Positions 1 through 6,866 of a stretch of 6,879 bases of DNA are shown in pieces. Each line of letters starts with the position of its first letter. The first letter of the stretch is position 1. The position numbers were made by a program, and so were the translations under genes. A model generated the notes under the pieces. The model had not been told where the DNA came from. It searched no databases and saw nothing but the letters and a program-made list of their open reading frames with translations. The DNA is taken from positions 1 to 6,879 of the forward strand of contig CAZCSO010000044.1 of the NCBI GenBank assembly GCA_964501315.1. The letters run 5' to 3'. This stretch comes from UBA5603 sp964501315 (GTDB lineage Bacteria; Bacillota_I; Bacilli_A; Izemoplasmatales; Hujiaoplasmataceae).

Positions 1-13
1 ATGGGCAACGCCA

Positions 14-2761
14 ATGGACATCAACCAAAATCCCGAACAAATCGCCAGAGATCAGATCGATAAGCAGCTCCGTGCGGCGGGATGGGATGTCCAAGATAAA
101 AACAAAATCAACCTCCACGCCAAACTTGGAGTCGCTATCCGTGAGTATCAAACCGATATTGGTCCGGCGGATTATGTCCTCTTCGTTGATGGAAAACCCG
201 TCGGGATCATCGAGGCAAAAAAAGAAGAAGCGGGGCAAAACCTCTCTGCCGTTGAAGAACAATCCACCCAGTACGCCAATGCTAAACTCAAATATCTCAA
301 TAACGATCCTCTTCGGTTCGTTTACGAAAGCACAGGGGTACTCACCCGGTTTACCGACTATTCAGACCCAAAACCCAGAGCGCGGGAGGTATTTAGCTTC
401 CATACTCCCGAAACCTTGCAAACATGGGTAAAACAGAGCGAAACCCTGCGCAAGCGGTTCTTTAATATCCCCTCTCTTGATCCCGATGGATTCCGTCCCG
501 CGCAGATCAAGGCGATCTCAAAACTCGAAGACTCTTTCAGAGCCAATCGCCCCAGAGCTCTCATCCAAATGGCGACCGGTGCGGGGAAAACCTTCACGGC
601 GGCCTCTTTCATCTACCGCCTTCTCAAATTTGCCAAAGCCAAACGGATTCTTTTCCTCGTCGATACGAAAAATCTCGGCGAACAGGCAGAGCAGGAGTTT
701 ATGAAATTCGTCCCGCAGGATGACAACCGTAAATTTACCGAACTTTATAACGTCCAGCGCCTCAGTTCCAGCTATATCGCCAGCGATGCGCAGGTATGTA
801 TCAGTACCATCCAGCGCCTCTACTCGATCCTCAAAGGGGAAGAACTCGATGAAAGTGCCGAAGAGGAAAATCCGAACGAATCCTCGTGGAAGCCAAAAGA
901 GCCGCTTCCGGTCGTCTATAACGAGAAATACCCTATCGAGACTTTCGACTTCATCGTGATCGACGAATGTCACCGTTCTATCTATAACCTGTGGCAGCAG
1001 GTACTCGATTATTTTGATGCTTATCTTGTCGGATTGACCGCCACCCCGGACAAACGGACATTTGGTTTCTTCAATGAAAACGTCGTCAGCGAATACACCT
1101 ACGAACAATCAGTTGCCGATGGAGTCAACGTCCCCTATGATGTCTTTCTGATCGAAACCGAGATTACCAAAAACGGTGCGAAGATCAACGCCAAAGAGCT
1201 CATCGAAAAAAGAGAAAAACTCTCCCGTCGAAAACGGTGGGAACGGCTGGATGAGGAGGAAACCTACACGGCAAACAAACTCGATAAAGACATCGTAAAC
1301 CCCAGTCAGATACGTAATGTCATCCGAGCTTACAAAGACAATCTTCCTAAAATCTTCCCGAACCGTACCGATGAAAATGGCGAATTTGAAGTCCCAAAAA
1401 CCCTCATATTTGCTAAAACCGATTCCCATGCCGATGACATCATCAAGATCGTCCGTGAAGAGTTCGGTGAGGGTAACGATTTTTGTAAAAAAGTAACCTA
1501 TAAGATCGACGAAGATCCCAAATCGGTCATTAACCGATTTCGCAACAATTACAACCCACGTATCGCTGTCACGGTCGATATGATCGCCACCGGAACCGAC
1601 ATCAAACCGCTCGAAGTGCTCCTCTTCATGCGTGATGTGAAAAGCACCAACTATTTTCAGCAGATGATCGGTCGGGGTTCCCGCACGATCAATGACGACG
1701 ATTTGCAAAAAGTCTCCCGAACGGCGAAAGTCAAAACCCACTTTGTAATTGTCGATGCCATCGGCGCTACCAAATCGAAAAAAACCGACTCCCGACCGCT
1801 TGAGCGTCAGCCCTCCGTATCGCTCAAAGATCTTCTCGGCGCTGTCACCGTCGGGCATCAGGACGAAGACCTGTTCACCTCTTTGGCAAACCGTCTTATC
1901 CGGCTAGACCGGCAGCTCACAACTGAGGAACGCGATCAGATCAAAGATCTCAGCGGCGGCAAAACGATTAATACCCTTATCCATAGTCTCCTCGACGCTT
2001 ACGATCCCGATGCTATCGAAACACGTGCCGCCCAACTGCAAACCGATACTGAGGAAGCACAAAAGGCCCTTTTACGTGAAGCCTCCAGCAGTTTCAATGG
2101 CGAGCTCAATGCCTATATCGAAAACGTCCGCAAAGTTCACGAACAGATCATCGACACCATCAATATCGACACGGTACTGGTAGCAGACTGGGATAAGGAC
2201 TCTACCGACAAAGCGAACGAAGTGATCGCCGAATTTCAAGCCTATATCGAAGAGCACAAGGACGAAATCACCGCATTAAAAATCTTCTATAACGAGCCTT
2301 ATAACCGTCGGAATCTGACCTCGAAGATGGTGAAAGAACTCCTCGAAATTCTCAAAGCCACCAAACCCTCTCTCGCCCCTACGTATGTATGGGAAGCGTA
2401 TCGCCAGCTCGAAGAGACCAACCCTCAATCGCCCAAAAGCGAATTGATCGCATTGGTCTCCCTTTTACGGCGTTTGACTGGCTTAGATGAAAAGTTAACG
2501 GGGTATGATGTCACGATCGATAAAAACTTCCAAAAATGGGTCTTCGACAAGCACAAAGGGGCGGGTCAAAAATTCACCGAAGAACAAATGGACTGGCTAC
2601 GAATGATAAAAGAACACATAGCGACGAGCTTTCACATGGAGATTGATGATCTCGATTACACCCCATTCGATGCCAAAGGCGGTCGGGGCAAAATGTGGCA
2701 GCTTTTCGGCGCTGAGATGAATGCCCTGATCGATGAACTCAATGAAGCATTGGCGGCGTGA
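14..2761 (+). CDS. hsdR: Type I restriction enzyme R subunit (HsdR): nuclease and DNA translocase
   Basis: This is the motor and cutting subunit of a type I R-M complex. It translocates DNA using ATP and cleaves when the HsdM/HsdS core meets an unmethylated target. The N-terminal PD-(D/E)xK nuclease shows D53 and E67-A-K69. The SF2 helicase core follows: Walker A A187-TGAGKT-193, motif II DECH at 317-320, motif III LTATP at 341-345, motif V around TVDMIATGTD (520-529), and motif VI QMIGRGSR at 550-557. Residues ~640-900 resemble the EcoEI-type R C-terminal region. At 915 aa it is nearer the EcoEI/EcoAI branch than the larger EcoKI type. The start at ATG 14 gives a typical family N-terminus (MDINQNPEQIARDQID), but there is no clear ribosome site before it and the frame is open to the window edge, so an upstream start cannot be excluded. 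Its stop overlaps the hsdS ATG. No frameshift or missing motif is seen. Confidence 0.96.
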   Translation: MDINQNPEQIARDQIDKQLRAAGWDVQDKNKINLHAKLGVAIREYQTDIGPADYVLFVDGKPVGIIEAKKEEAGQNLSAVEEQSTQYANAKLKYLNNDPLRFVYESTGVLTRFTDYSDPKPRAREVFSFHTPETLQTWVKQSETLRKRFFNIPSLDPDGFRPAQIKAISKLEDSFRANRPRALIQMATGAGKTFTAASFIYRLLKFAKAKRILFLVDTKNLGEQAEQEFMKFVPQDDNRKFTELYNVQRLSSSYIASDAQVCISTIQRLYSILKGEELDESAEEENPNESSWKPKEPLPVVYNEKYPIETFDFIVIDECHRSIYNLWQQVLDYFDAYLVGLTATPDKRTFGFFNENVVSEYTYEQSVADGVNVPYDVFLIETEITKNGAKINAKELIEKREKLSRRKRWERLDEEETYTANKLDKDIVNPSQIRNVIRAYKDNLPKIFPNRTDENGEFEVPKTLIFAKTDSHADDIIKIVREEFGEGNDFCKKVTYKIDEDPKSVINRFRNNYNPRIAVTVDMIATGTDIKPLEVLLFMRDVKSTNYFQQMIGRGSRTINDDDLQKVSRTAKVKTHFVIVDAIGATKSKKTDSRPLERQPSVSLKDLLGAVTVGHQDEDLFTSLANRLIRLDRQLTTEERDQIKDLSGGKTINTLIHSLLDAYDPDAIETRAAQLQTDTEEAQKALLREASSSFNGELNAYIENVRKVHEQIIDTINIDTVLVADWDKDSTDKANEVIAEFQAYIEEHKDEITALKIFYNEPYNRRNLTSKMVKELLEILKATKPSLAPTYVWEAYRQLEETNPQSPKSELIALVSLLRRLTGLDEKLTGYDVTIDKNFQKWVFDKHKGAGQKFTEEQMDWLRMIKEHIATSFHMEIDDLDYTPFDAKGGRGKMWQLFGAEMNALIDELNEALAA

Positions 2762-4077
2762 TGGCACAAGAATGGATAGATATAGAAATTTCTGACATTT
2801 CGGAAGTCTTTTTAGGTAAAACTCCAAAAAAATCAGACTATACGAATAGTGGTAACTATAAAATCATTAAATTTAGAGATGTAAGCTATCAAGGAATATG
2901 CTGGAGCACAAATGACCAGGGCTTTGTGCTAGAAAGCAAAATCTCGGATCTCAAAGAGCTTCAAAAAAATGATATTCTGATTACTTCTTCGGCTCATTCC
3001 TCAGCACATATTGGTAAAAAAATCACGTATGTAAAAGCGCTGCCTTCTCAATTTTCGAAAGTATTCTTTGTTGGGGAACTTCTCAATATCAGAGTGAATA
3101 GTAAATTCGCAAATTTCAAACTTGCGTATTATTATTTTCTCTCTCAAACAGCCTATAAGCATATTCAAGATTTGGTAAAAGGGGTGCATTTAACCTCTGG
3201 GGAAGCGAAAAAAATCCCTTATTTTATTATTCCTATCTTGGAACAAAACGCCATCGTAGCTAAAATCGAAGAACTCTTCTCCGAACTTGATAACGGCATT
3301 GAAAATCTCAAAACTGCTCTCGCGAAACTCAAAATCTACCGAAATGCTGTTGTTAAAAAAGCTTTTGATGAAATCGATGCACCAATATACAAAATTCCTG
3401 ACGTGCTCCATAAAGTGCAAATCGGTCCTTTCGGTTCGCAACTTCACAAAAGTGATTACATCCAAGATGGCATTCCATTAATCAATCCGATGCATATAAA
3501 AAATGGAAAAATAGTAGCTGATTTTTCATATTCTATTGCCATTGAGAAAAGGGATAGTCTTCCAAACTATATACTCCAAGCTGGTGATGTAATTATGGGA
3601 AGACGAGGCGAAATGGGGCGCTGTGGATTGGTCACAGAACATGAATCTGGATGGTTTTGTGGCACAGGAAGTCTTTATTTTAGACCAAAATTAGATATTG
3701 TGTATTCAACATATTTGTACTATTACCTATCAAGCGCAACAGTCAAAGAGTTGCTAACTGGCAAGGCAAGTGGAACAACGATGGATAATTTAAATAAAAA
3801 AATCATCTATACTCTTCCCATACCTCTTCCAGATATTAATAGGCAGCACCAAGTGGTACAAGAGATCGAATCTCGCCTTAGCGTATGCGACAAGATCGAA
3901 GAGACCATCACCAATTCACTCGCAAAAGCCGAAAGCCTCCGTCAGAGTATCCTCAAAAAAGCATTTGAAGGAAACCTCCTGACCTCCCAAGAACTTGAAG
4001 CCATCCGAAATCATCCCGATTACGAAAGCGCCGAAGAACTGTTAAAACGAATCAAACAAGAGAGAAAACAATCATGA
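2761..4077 (+). CDS. hsdS: Type I restriction-modification specificity subunit (HsdS)
   Basis: This is the DNA-recognition subunit. It positions two HsdM copies, and HsdR when present, on a bipartite target sequence. The 438 residues follow the usual plan: target-recognition domain 1 (about 1-155), a helical conserved region (about 157-202, with LEQNAIVAKIEELFSELD), domain 2 (about 210-353, opening with the family-typical VQIGPFGSQLHKSDY), and a second helical region (about 354-405, with RQSILKKAFEGNL). A charged tail of about 33 residues follows. The two helical regions resemble each other (LAKLKIYRNAVVKKAF against LAKAESLRQSILKKAF), as expected for the pseudo-symmetric spacer arms. ATG 2761 is chosen over the adjacent in-frame GTG 2758; it shares one base with the hsdR stop, which suggests coupled translation. 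The recognition domains are clearly more A+T-rich than the helical regions. The target sequence cannot be predicted from this alone. Confidence 0.95.
   Translation: MAQEWIDIEISDISEVFLGKTPKKSDYTNSGNYKIIKFRDVSYQGICWSTNDQGFVLESKISDLKELQKNDILITSSAHSSAHIGKKITYVKALPSQFSKVFFVGELLNIRVNSKFANFKLAYYYFLSQTAYKHIQDLVKGVHLTSGEAKKIPYFIIPILEQNAIVAKIEELFSELDNGIENLKTALAKLKIYRNAVVKKAFDEIDAPIYKIPDVLHKVQIGPFGSQLHKSDYIQDGIPLINPMHIKNGKIVADFSYSIAIEKRDSLPNYILQAGDVIMGRRGEMGRCGLVTEHESGWFCGTGSLYFRPKLDIVYSTYLYYYLSSATVKELLTGKASGTTMDNLNKKIIYTLPIPLPDINRQHQVVQEIESRLSVCDKIEETITNSLAKAESLRQSILKKAFEGNLLTSQELEAIRNHPDYESAEELLKRIKQERKQS
3229..3366 (+). repeat. HsdS central conserved region (first copy of the helical repeat)
   Basis: This segment encodes the long helix between the two target-recognition domains. 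It sets the spacing of the half-sites and helps bind HsdM. It resembles the distal region at 3820-3975 at protein level (KIEELFSELDNGIENLKTA against EIESRLSVCDKIEETITNS, both ending in KKAF). The base composition is higher in G+C than the recognition domains on each side (25 of 60 bases in 3241-3300, hand-counted). Confidence 0.7.
3820..3975 (+). repeat. HsdS distal conserved region (second copy of the helical repeat)
   Basis: This is the second helical arm of HsdS, following recognition domain 2 and opening with IPLPDINRQHQVV, the counterpart of IPILEQNAIV in the first arm. It ends in ILKKAFEGNL. Its base composition returns to the hsdR/hsdM level (28 G+C of 60 in 3901-3960, hand-counted). 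Such paired conserved regions are the usual places where recognition domains are exchanged by recombination. Confidence 0.7.
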
Positions 4078-5558
4078 GTGAAAACAATACATCTACCGTC
4101 GTATCCAAAGTCTGGGGATTTGCTTCCATGCTCCGTGATGATGGTGTCGGATACGGGGACTATCTCGAACAGCTCACCTATCTGCTCTTTCTCAAAATGG
4201 TCGATGAGTATTCCAAGCCTCCCTACAATCGAAATATCAACGTTCCAGAAGGATACGACTGGGAAAGTTTGCGAGGGAAAGTAGGAGCAGAGTTAGAGGT
4301 TCATTACACCGAAATCCTTCGAACTCTCTCTACGACCAAAGGAATTTTGGGACAAATCTTCACAAAATCCCAAAACAAGATCCAAGACCCCGCAAAGCTC
4401 TATAAACTCATCGACATGGTTGACAAGCAAAACTGGTCGATGTTCGGCAGTGATCTCAAGGGTAAAATTTACGAGGGGCTTCTTGAAAAGAATGCCGAGG
4501 ATACGAAAAGCGGTGCAGGTCAATATTTCACCCCTCGTTCACTGATTCAGGCGATGGTAGAGTGTGTCAGACCGCAACCGAACAAAACGATCACCGACCC
4601 CGCGTGCGGCACGGGTGGATTCTTCTTGGCGGCGTATGATTTCATCGTTCACAACCACGATCTCGATCGTGAACAAAAAGAGTTCCTCAAAAACAAAACC
4701 TTCTTCGGAAACGAGATCGTCGCCAATACACGCCGTATGGCACTGATGAACATGTTCCTCCACAACATCGGAGAAATCGACGGAGAGAGCTTTATTTCTC
4801 CTAACGATGCGCTAATCGCCGATGAGGGGAAACGGTACGACTACGTCCTCGCCAATCCGCCGTTTGGTAAAAAGAGCTCGATGACCTTCACCAATGAAGA
4901 AGGAGATCAGGAAAAAGAAGATTTGGTCTACAACCGCCAAGATTTCTGGGCAACCAGCTCGAACAAACAGCTCAACTTCCTCCAACACATCCGCACCCTT
5001 CTCAAAACGACGGGGCAAGCCGCTGTGGTTCTTCCCGATAACGTATTGTTTGAAGGGGGAGCCGGAGAGACCGTCCGTAAAGAGTTGATGAAAACAACCG
5101 AGCTTCATACTATCCTGCGATTGCCGACCGGAATTTTCTATAAACAAGGGGTCAAAGCTAACGTCCTCTTCTTCGATAACAAACCCGCTTCAAAAGACCC
5201 GTGGACAAAAGAGATCTGGATTTATGATTTCCGAACAAACATCCATTTCACCCTCAAAAAGAACCCGATGAAGCTCGAAGATTTGCAAGACTTCATCACC
5301 TGCTATAACCCTCTCAACCGCCAAAAGCGCGAGGAAACGTACAGTGAGGCGAATCCCGAAGGCCGCTGGAGAAAATTCTCGTATGATGAGATCATCGGCA
5401 GGGATAAAACGAGCTTGGATATCTTCTGGCTCAAGGATAAAAGCTTGGCAGATCTGGACAACCTCCCCGATCCTGATATTTTGGCAAACGACATCATTGA
5501 TGACCTCGAAGCGGGGCTAGAGAGCTTTCGGGAGATTTCGGGGATAGTTGGTGAGTAA
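4074..5558 (+). CDS. hsdM: Type I restriction-modification methyltransferase subunit (HsdM), adenine-N6
   Basis: This subunit transfers a methyl group from SAM to the N6 of an adenine in each half of the target. Two copies join one HsdS to form the stand-alone methylase, and HsdR adds cleavage. Residues ~10-130 are the helical HsdM N-terminal domain (SKVWGFASMLRDDGVGYGDY). The catalytic domain then shows motif X (GQYFTPRSLI from G149), the SAM-binding motif I DPACGTGGF at 175-183, and the catalytic motif IV NPPF at 261-264. The length of 494 aa is normal. ATG 4074 overlaps the hsdS stop in an ATGA arrangement, so the two are probably translationally coupled. Lying last in an R-S-M order is less common for this gene. 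No defect is seen. Confidence 0.97.
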   Translation: MSENNTSTVVSKVWGFASMLRDDGVGYGDYLEQLTYLLFLKMVDEYSKPPYNRNINVPEGYDWESLRGKVGAELEVHYTEILRTLSTTKGILGQIFTKSQNKIQDPAKLYKLIDMVDKQNWSMFGSDLKGKIYEGLLEKNAEDTKSGAGQYFTPRSLIQAMVECVRPQPNKTITDPACGTGGFFLAAYDFIVHNHDLDREQKEFLKNKTFFGNEIVANTRRMALMNMFLHNIGEIDGESFISPNDALIADEGKRYDYVLANPPFGKKSSMTFTNEEGDQEKEDLVYNRQDFWATSSNKQLNFLQHIRTLLKTTGQAAVVLPDNVLFEGGAGETVRKELMKTTELHTILRLPTGIFYKQGVKANVLFFDNKPASKDPWTKEIWIYDFRTNIHFTLKKNPMKLEDLQDFITCYNPLNRQKREETYSEANPEGRWRKFSYDEIIGRDKTSLDIFWLKDKSLADLDNLPDPDILANDIIDDLEAGLESFREISGIVGE

Positions 5559-5568
5559 ATTAATCACT

Positions 5569-5573
5569 GAAGG
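5569..5573 (+). promoter_or_regulatory. Ribosome binding site supporting a TTG start
   Basis: GAAGG lies 8 bases before TTG 5582, inside the 23-base gap after hsdM. It is the only good Shine-Dalgarno match near the front of the ATPase gene. The first in-frame ATG codons (5678, 5750) have none, so this site decides the start. Confidence 0.55.
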
Positions 5574-5581
5574 TTGGTAAA

Positions 5582-6388
5582 TTGTTAAGTTGCAGAGAAT
5601 TTAATCAAATCAATGTTAACTTGGAAAATAGAAGTGTTGAATTCACGGCACAGTTTATACGACCTCTACATGTCGTTATGGCATCCTCATTGCATTGCTA
5701 TAGTGATTTCGATTTGACATTTAAACATCATCATGATTACTTTTGCAATATGTCCTACCATGCACCTATTAGTGTCGATACCCAAGATGGATTATCTCAT
5801 TCAAAAGCCATTCAATTAAGATCATCGGATGACAACGGTGAACAAGTTCGCAAAGTTACAAAAATCATTAAAGACAATGCTTACCTTGATGATCCTACGA
5901 TTGATGCATTGAATGTGATTGTTGCTGAATTATTTAGTAATTTCTACGATCACGCAGAAAGTGACCAACCACCAATATGCTGTGTACAGTCATGGAATAA
6001 TGGATTTGTCGAAATAGCCATCGCTGATAGAGGTATTGGAATTGAAAAATCTATGGAAAGTATCATGGAAAATTACCCTGATCAAAACCCTTGCCGCATT
6101 GCTTGCCAAAATCAAATCAGTAGTAAGTATGGTCAAAATCATTCTGGGTATGGGTTGTTTTACACAAAAAGATTTATCGAGCAAAATAAAGGTAAATTAT
6201 TCCTCATTTCAGGTAAAAACTGCTATTCGATCGAATCATCTAAAGAAAAAGATATCAAATTCAGCATGGGTTGGAAAGGGACAATTATTAGGCTAATAGT
6301 CAATCAAAATGTATCTATAGCTTCAGAAAACTTCTTTCAAATGATTGCGCGAGAACAAGAAGGTGATGATTATGACGAATTCTTTTAA
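5582..6388 (+). CDS. GHKL-fold ATPase (HATPase_c domain protein), partner of a STAS-like protein
   Basis: This is a predicted soluble ATP-binding protein of 268 aa. The C-terminal half is a complete Bergerat fold: N box with E116 and N120 (VAELFSNFYDHA), G1 box D149-R-G-I-G153, G2 box S188-GYGL-192, and a G3-like GTIIRL at 233-238. There is no histidine-bearing dimerisation domain, receiver domain or membrane helix, so it is not an ordinary sensor kinase; it is closer in layout to SpoIIAB/RsbW-type serine kinases. Residues 1-100 do not match a domain I can name with confidence. The start is TTG 5582, supported by GAAGG upstream; ATG 5678 (residue 33) is the alternative. It follows hsdM by 23 bases and overlaps the next gene by 17, so it is probably in the hsd transcript. 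It is more A+T-rich than hsdR/hsdM, suggesting separate acquisition. The substrate is unknown; the STAS-like neighbour is the obvious candidate. It could instead be a MutL/MORC-like conformational ATPase. Confidence 0.85.
   Translation: MLSCREFNQINVNLENRSVEFTAQFIRPLHVVMASSLHCYSDFDLTFKHHHDYFCNMSYHAPISVDTQDGLSHSKAIQLRSSDDNGEQVRKVTKIIKDNAYLDDPTIDALNVIVAELFSNFYDHAESDQPPICCVQSWNNGFVEIAIADRGIGIEKSMESIMENYPDQNPCRIACQNQISSKYGQNHSGYGLFYTKRFIEQNKGKLFLISGKNCYSIESSKEKDIKFSMGWKGTIIRLIVNQNVSIASENFFQMIAREQEGDDYDEFF
6359..6363 (+). promoter_or_regulatory. Ribosome binding site for the STAS-like gene
   Basis: GAAGG sits inside the end of the ATPase gene, 8 bases before ATG 6372. It favours that start over the earlier in-frame TTG 6345, GTG 6363 and ATG 6366, which overlap the site or precede it. 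Confidence 0.6.
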
Positions 6389-6683
6389 AATATCTGAAAT
6401 ATCCGATGGCTTATTGGGACGAAGAGAAAATGGTGAAAAAGTTAGAAATAAAATTCTATTGCTGGCTGAAGAACTGGGTCATATAACTATTGATCTTGAA
6501 AATCTTACCAGTATCTCCCCTTCCTTTCTGGAAGAGGCACTTGTCAAACTGGTAATTCACTATGGTAAAGACGAATTCAAAAGAAAAATTGAATTTGTAA
6601 ATGTTACTCCGTCCATAAAAAACACCATGAATTCAATGCTGGCGAATCAATTAAGAAAATTAAATGACGACACAACAAAATAA
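6372..6683 (+). CDS. STAS-like domain protein (DUF4325 type)
   Basis: This small soluble protein of 103 aa is formed almost wholly by one STAS-like domain. The opening LLGRRENGEKVRNKIL, the strand ITIDLENLTSISPSFLEEA (38-56) and the later IEFVNVTPSIKNTM are typical of DUF4325 proteins, which are often encoded beside or fused to HATPase_c domains. In classical STAS anti-anti-sigma factors the turn after the central strand carries the serine that the partner kinase phosphorylates; here that turn is S47-I-S49-P-S51. ATG 6372 is chosen for its spacing from GAAGG; an in-frame extension back to TTG 6345 would give 112 aa. It overlaps the ATPase gene by 17 bases in another frame, which points to a coupled pair working together. 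It has no membrane segment or DNA-binding motif. The family call is firm; the role as phosphorylation target or partner of the ATPase is inference. Confidence 0.85.
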   Translation: MTNSFKISEISDGLLGRRENGEKVRNKILLLAEELGHITIDLENLTSISPSFLEEALVKLVIHYGKDEFKRKIEFVNVTPSIKNTMNSMLANQLRKLNDDTTK

Positions 6684-6723
6684 TTATCGCAAAAGCCTTC
6701 TGCTAATTCCGTGCTAAGTAAAA

Positions 6724-6749
6724 TATATAGCTGTGTATATGGCTATATA
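6724..6749. repeat. 8-bp perfect inverted repeat downstream of the operon
   Basis: TATATAGC (6724-6731) is matched by GCTATATA (6742-6749) across a 10-base loop, 40 bases after the STAS-like stop. It could form a weak hairpin at the transcript end or be a protein-binding site. No T run follows on either strand, so it is not a standard intrinsic terminator. The rest of the noncoding tail holds no clear terminator or gene. Confidence 0.45.
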
Positions 6750-6824
6750 GGTCACTCACGTTGTCTTAAAACTTTTGTTATTGAAGTGTAAAGGATTGTC
6801 TAAAAGGGTAGAGAAAATCATCGC

Positions 6825-6866
6825 CGCGTTCCAGGCGTGCGCCTTCGACCACTCGGCCACCTGTCT
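6825..6866 (-). pseudogene. 5'-half fragment of tRNA-Ser(GGA), possible island attachment scar
   Basis: Read on the - strand from 6866, the sequence follows tRNA-Ser: acceptor 5' side AGACAGG, TG, D arm GCC-GAGTGGTCGAA-GGC, then anticodon stem CACGC, loop CTGGAAC with anticodon GGA (6832-6830), and GCG of the returning stem. After 6825 the match stops: positions 42-43 should be TG to pair with A28 and C27 but are GC. No variable arm, GGTTC-type T arm or acceptor 3' strand is found in the next 140 bases. The first base is A where G is usual, so it may be decayed, although an A1-U72 pair is possible. A break in the anticodon stem is a common crossover position for tRNA-targeting integrases. It is almost certainly nonfunctional as it stands. 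Confidence 0.7.

Noticed and set aside
1..63. ATG at position 1 beginning a 20-codon frame
   Set aside because: It overlaps the hsdR start in another frame and encodes nothing recognisable; it may be the tail of an upstream gene, which cannot be judged from the window.
72..431. 119-codon + strand frame inside the start of hsdR
   Set aside because: Out-of-frame shadow of the nuclease domain; the protein is a low-complexity Ser/Lys/Pro mix.
518..1108. 196-codon open frame on the - strand opposite hsdR
   Set aside because: Antisense shadow of the Walker A to DECH region, with no ribosome site or family resemblance.
1109..1858. 249-codon open frame on the - strand opposite hsdR
   Set aside because: It lies wholly antisense to the intact helicase region of hsdR, has no recognisable domain, and its low-complexity phenylalanine- and aspartate-rich content is a mirror of Lys/Glu/Ile codons in hsdR.
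2826..3802. Five A7 tracts in hsdS (2826, 2963, 3016, 3208, 3796) as possible phase-variation switches
   Set aside because: The frame is intact, the tracts encode Lys-Ile/Lys-Lys pairs, and an equal A7 tract occurs in hsdR (217-223). They are short and match the A+T-rich composition; no long G or C tract is present.
5582..6388. Orphan sensor histidine kinase
   Set aside because: There is no histidine phosphoacceptor (H box) helix pair, no membrane segment and no response regulator nearby; the partner gene is STAS-like instead.
6690..6710. GCAAAAG/CTTCTGC as a terminator hairpin after the STAS-like gene
   Set aside because: The arms leave a one-base loop and contain a mismatch, and no T run follows.
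6685..6866. Group I intron interrupting the tRNA-Ser anticodon
   Set aside because: The break is in the 3' side of the anticodon stem rather than after a loop U, no intron core elements are recognisable, and no 3' half of the tRNA is found in the window.
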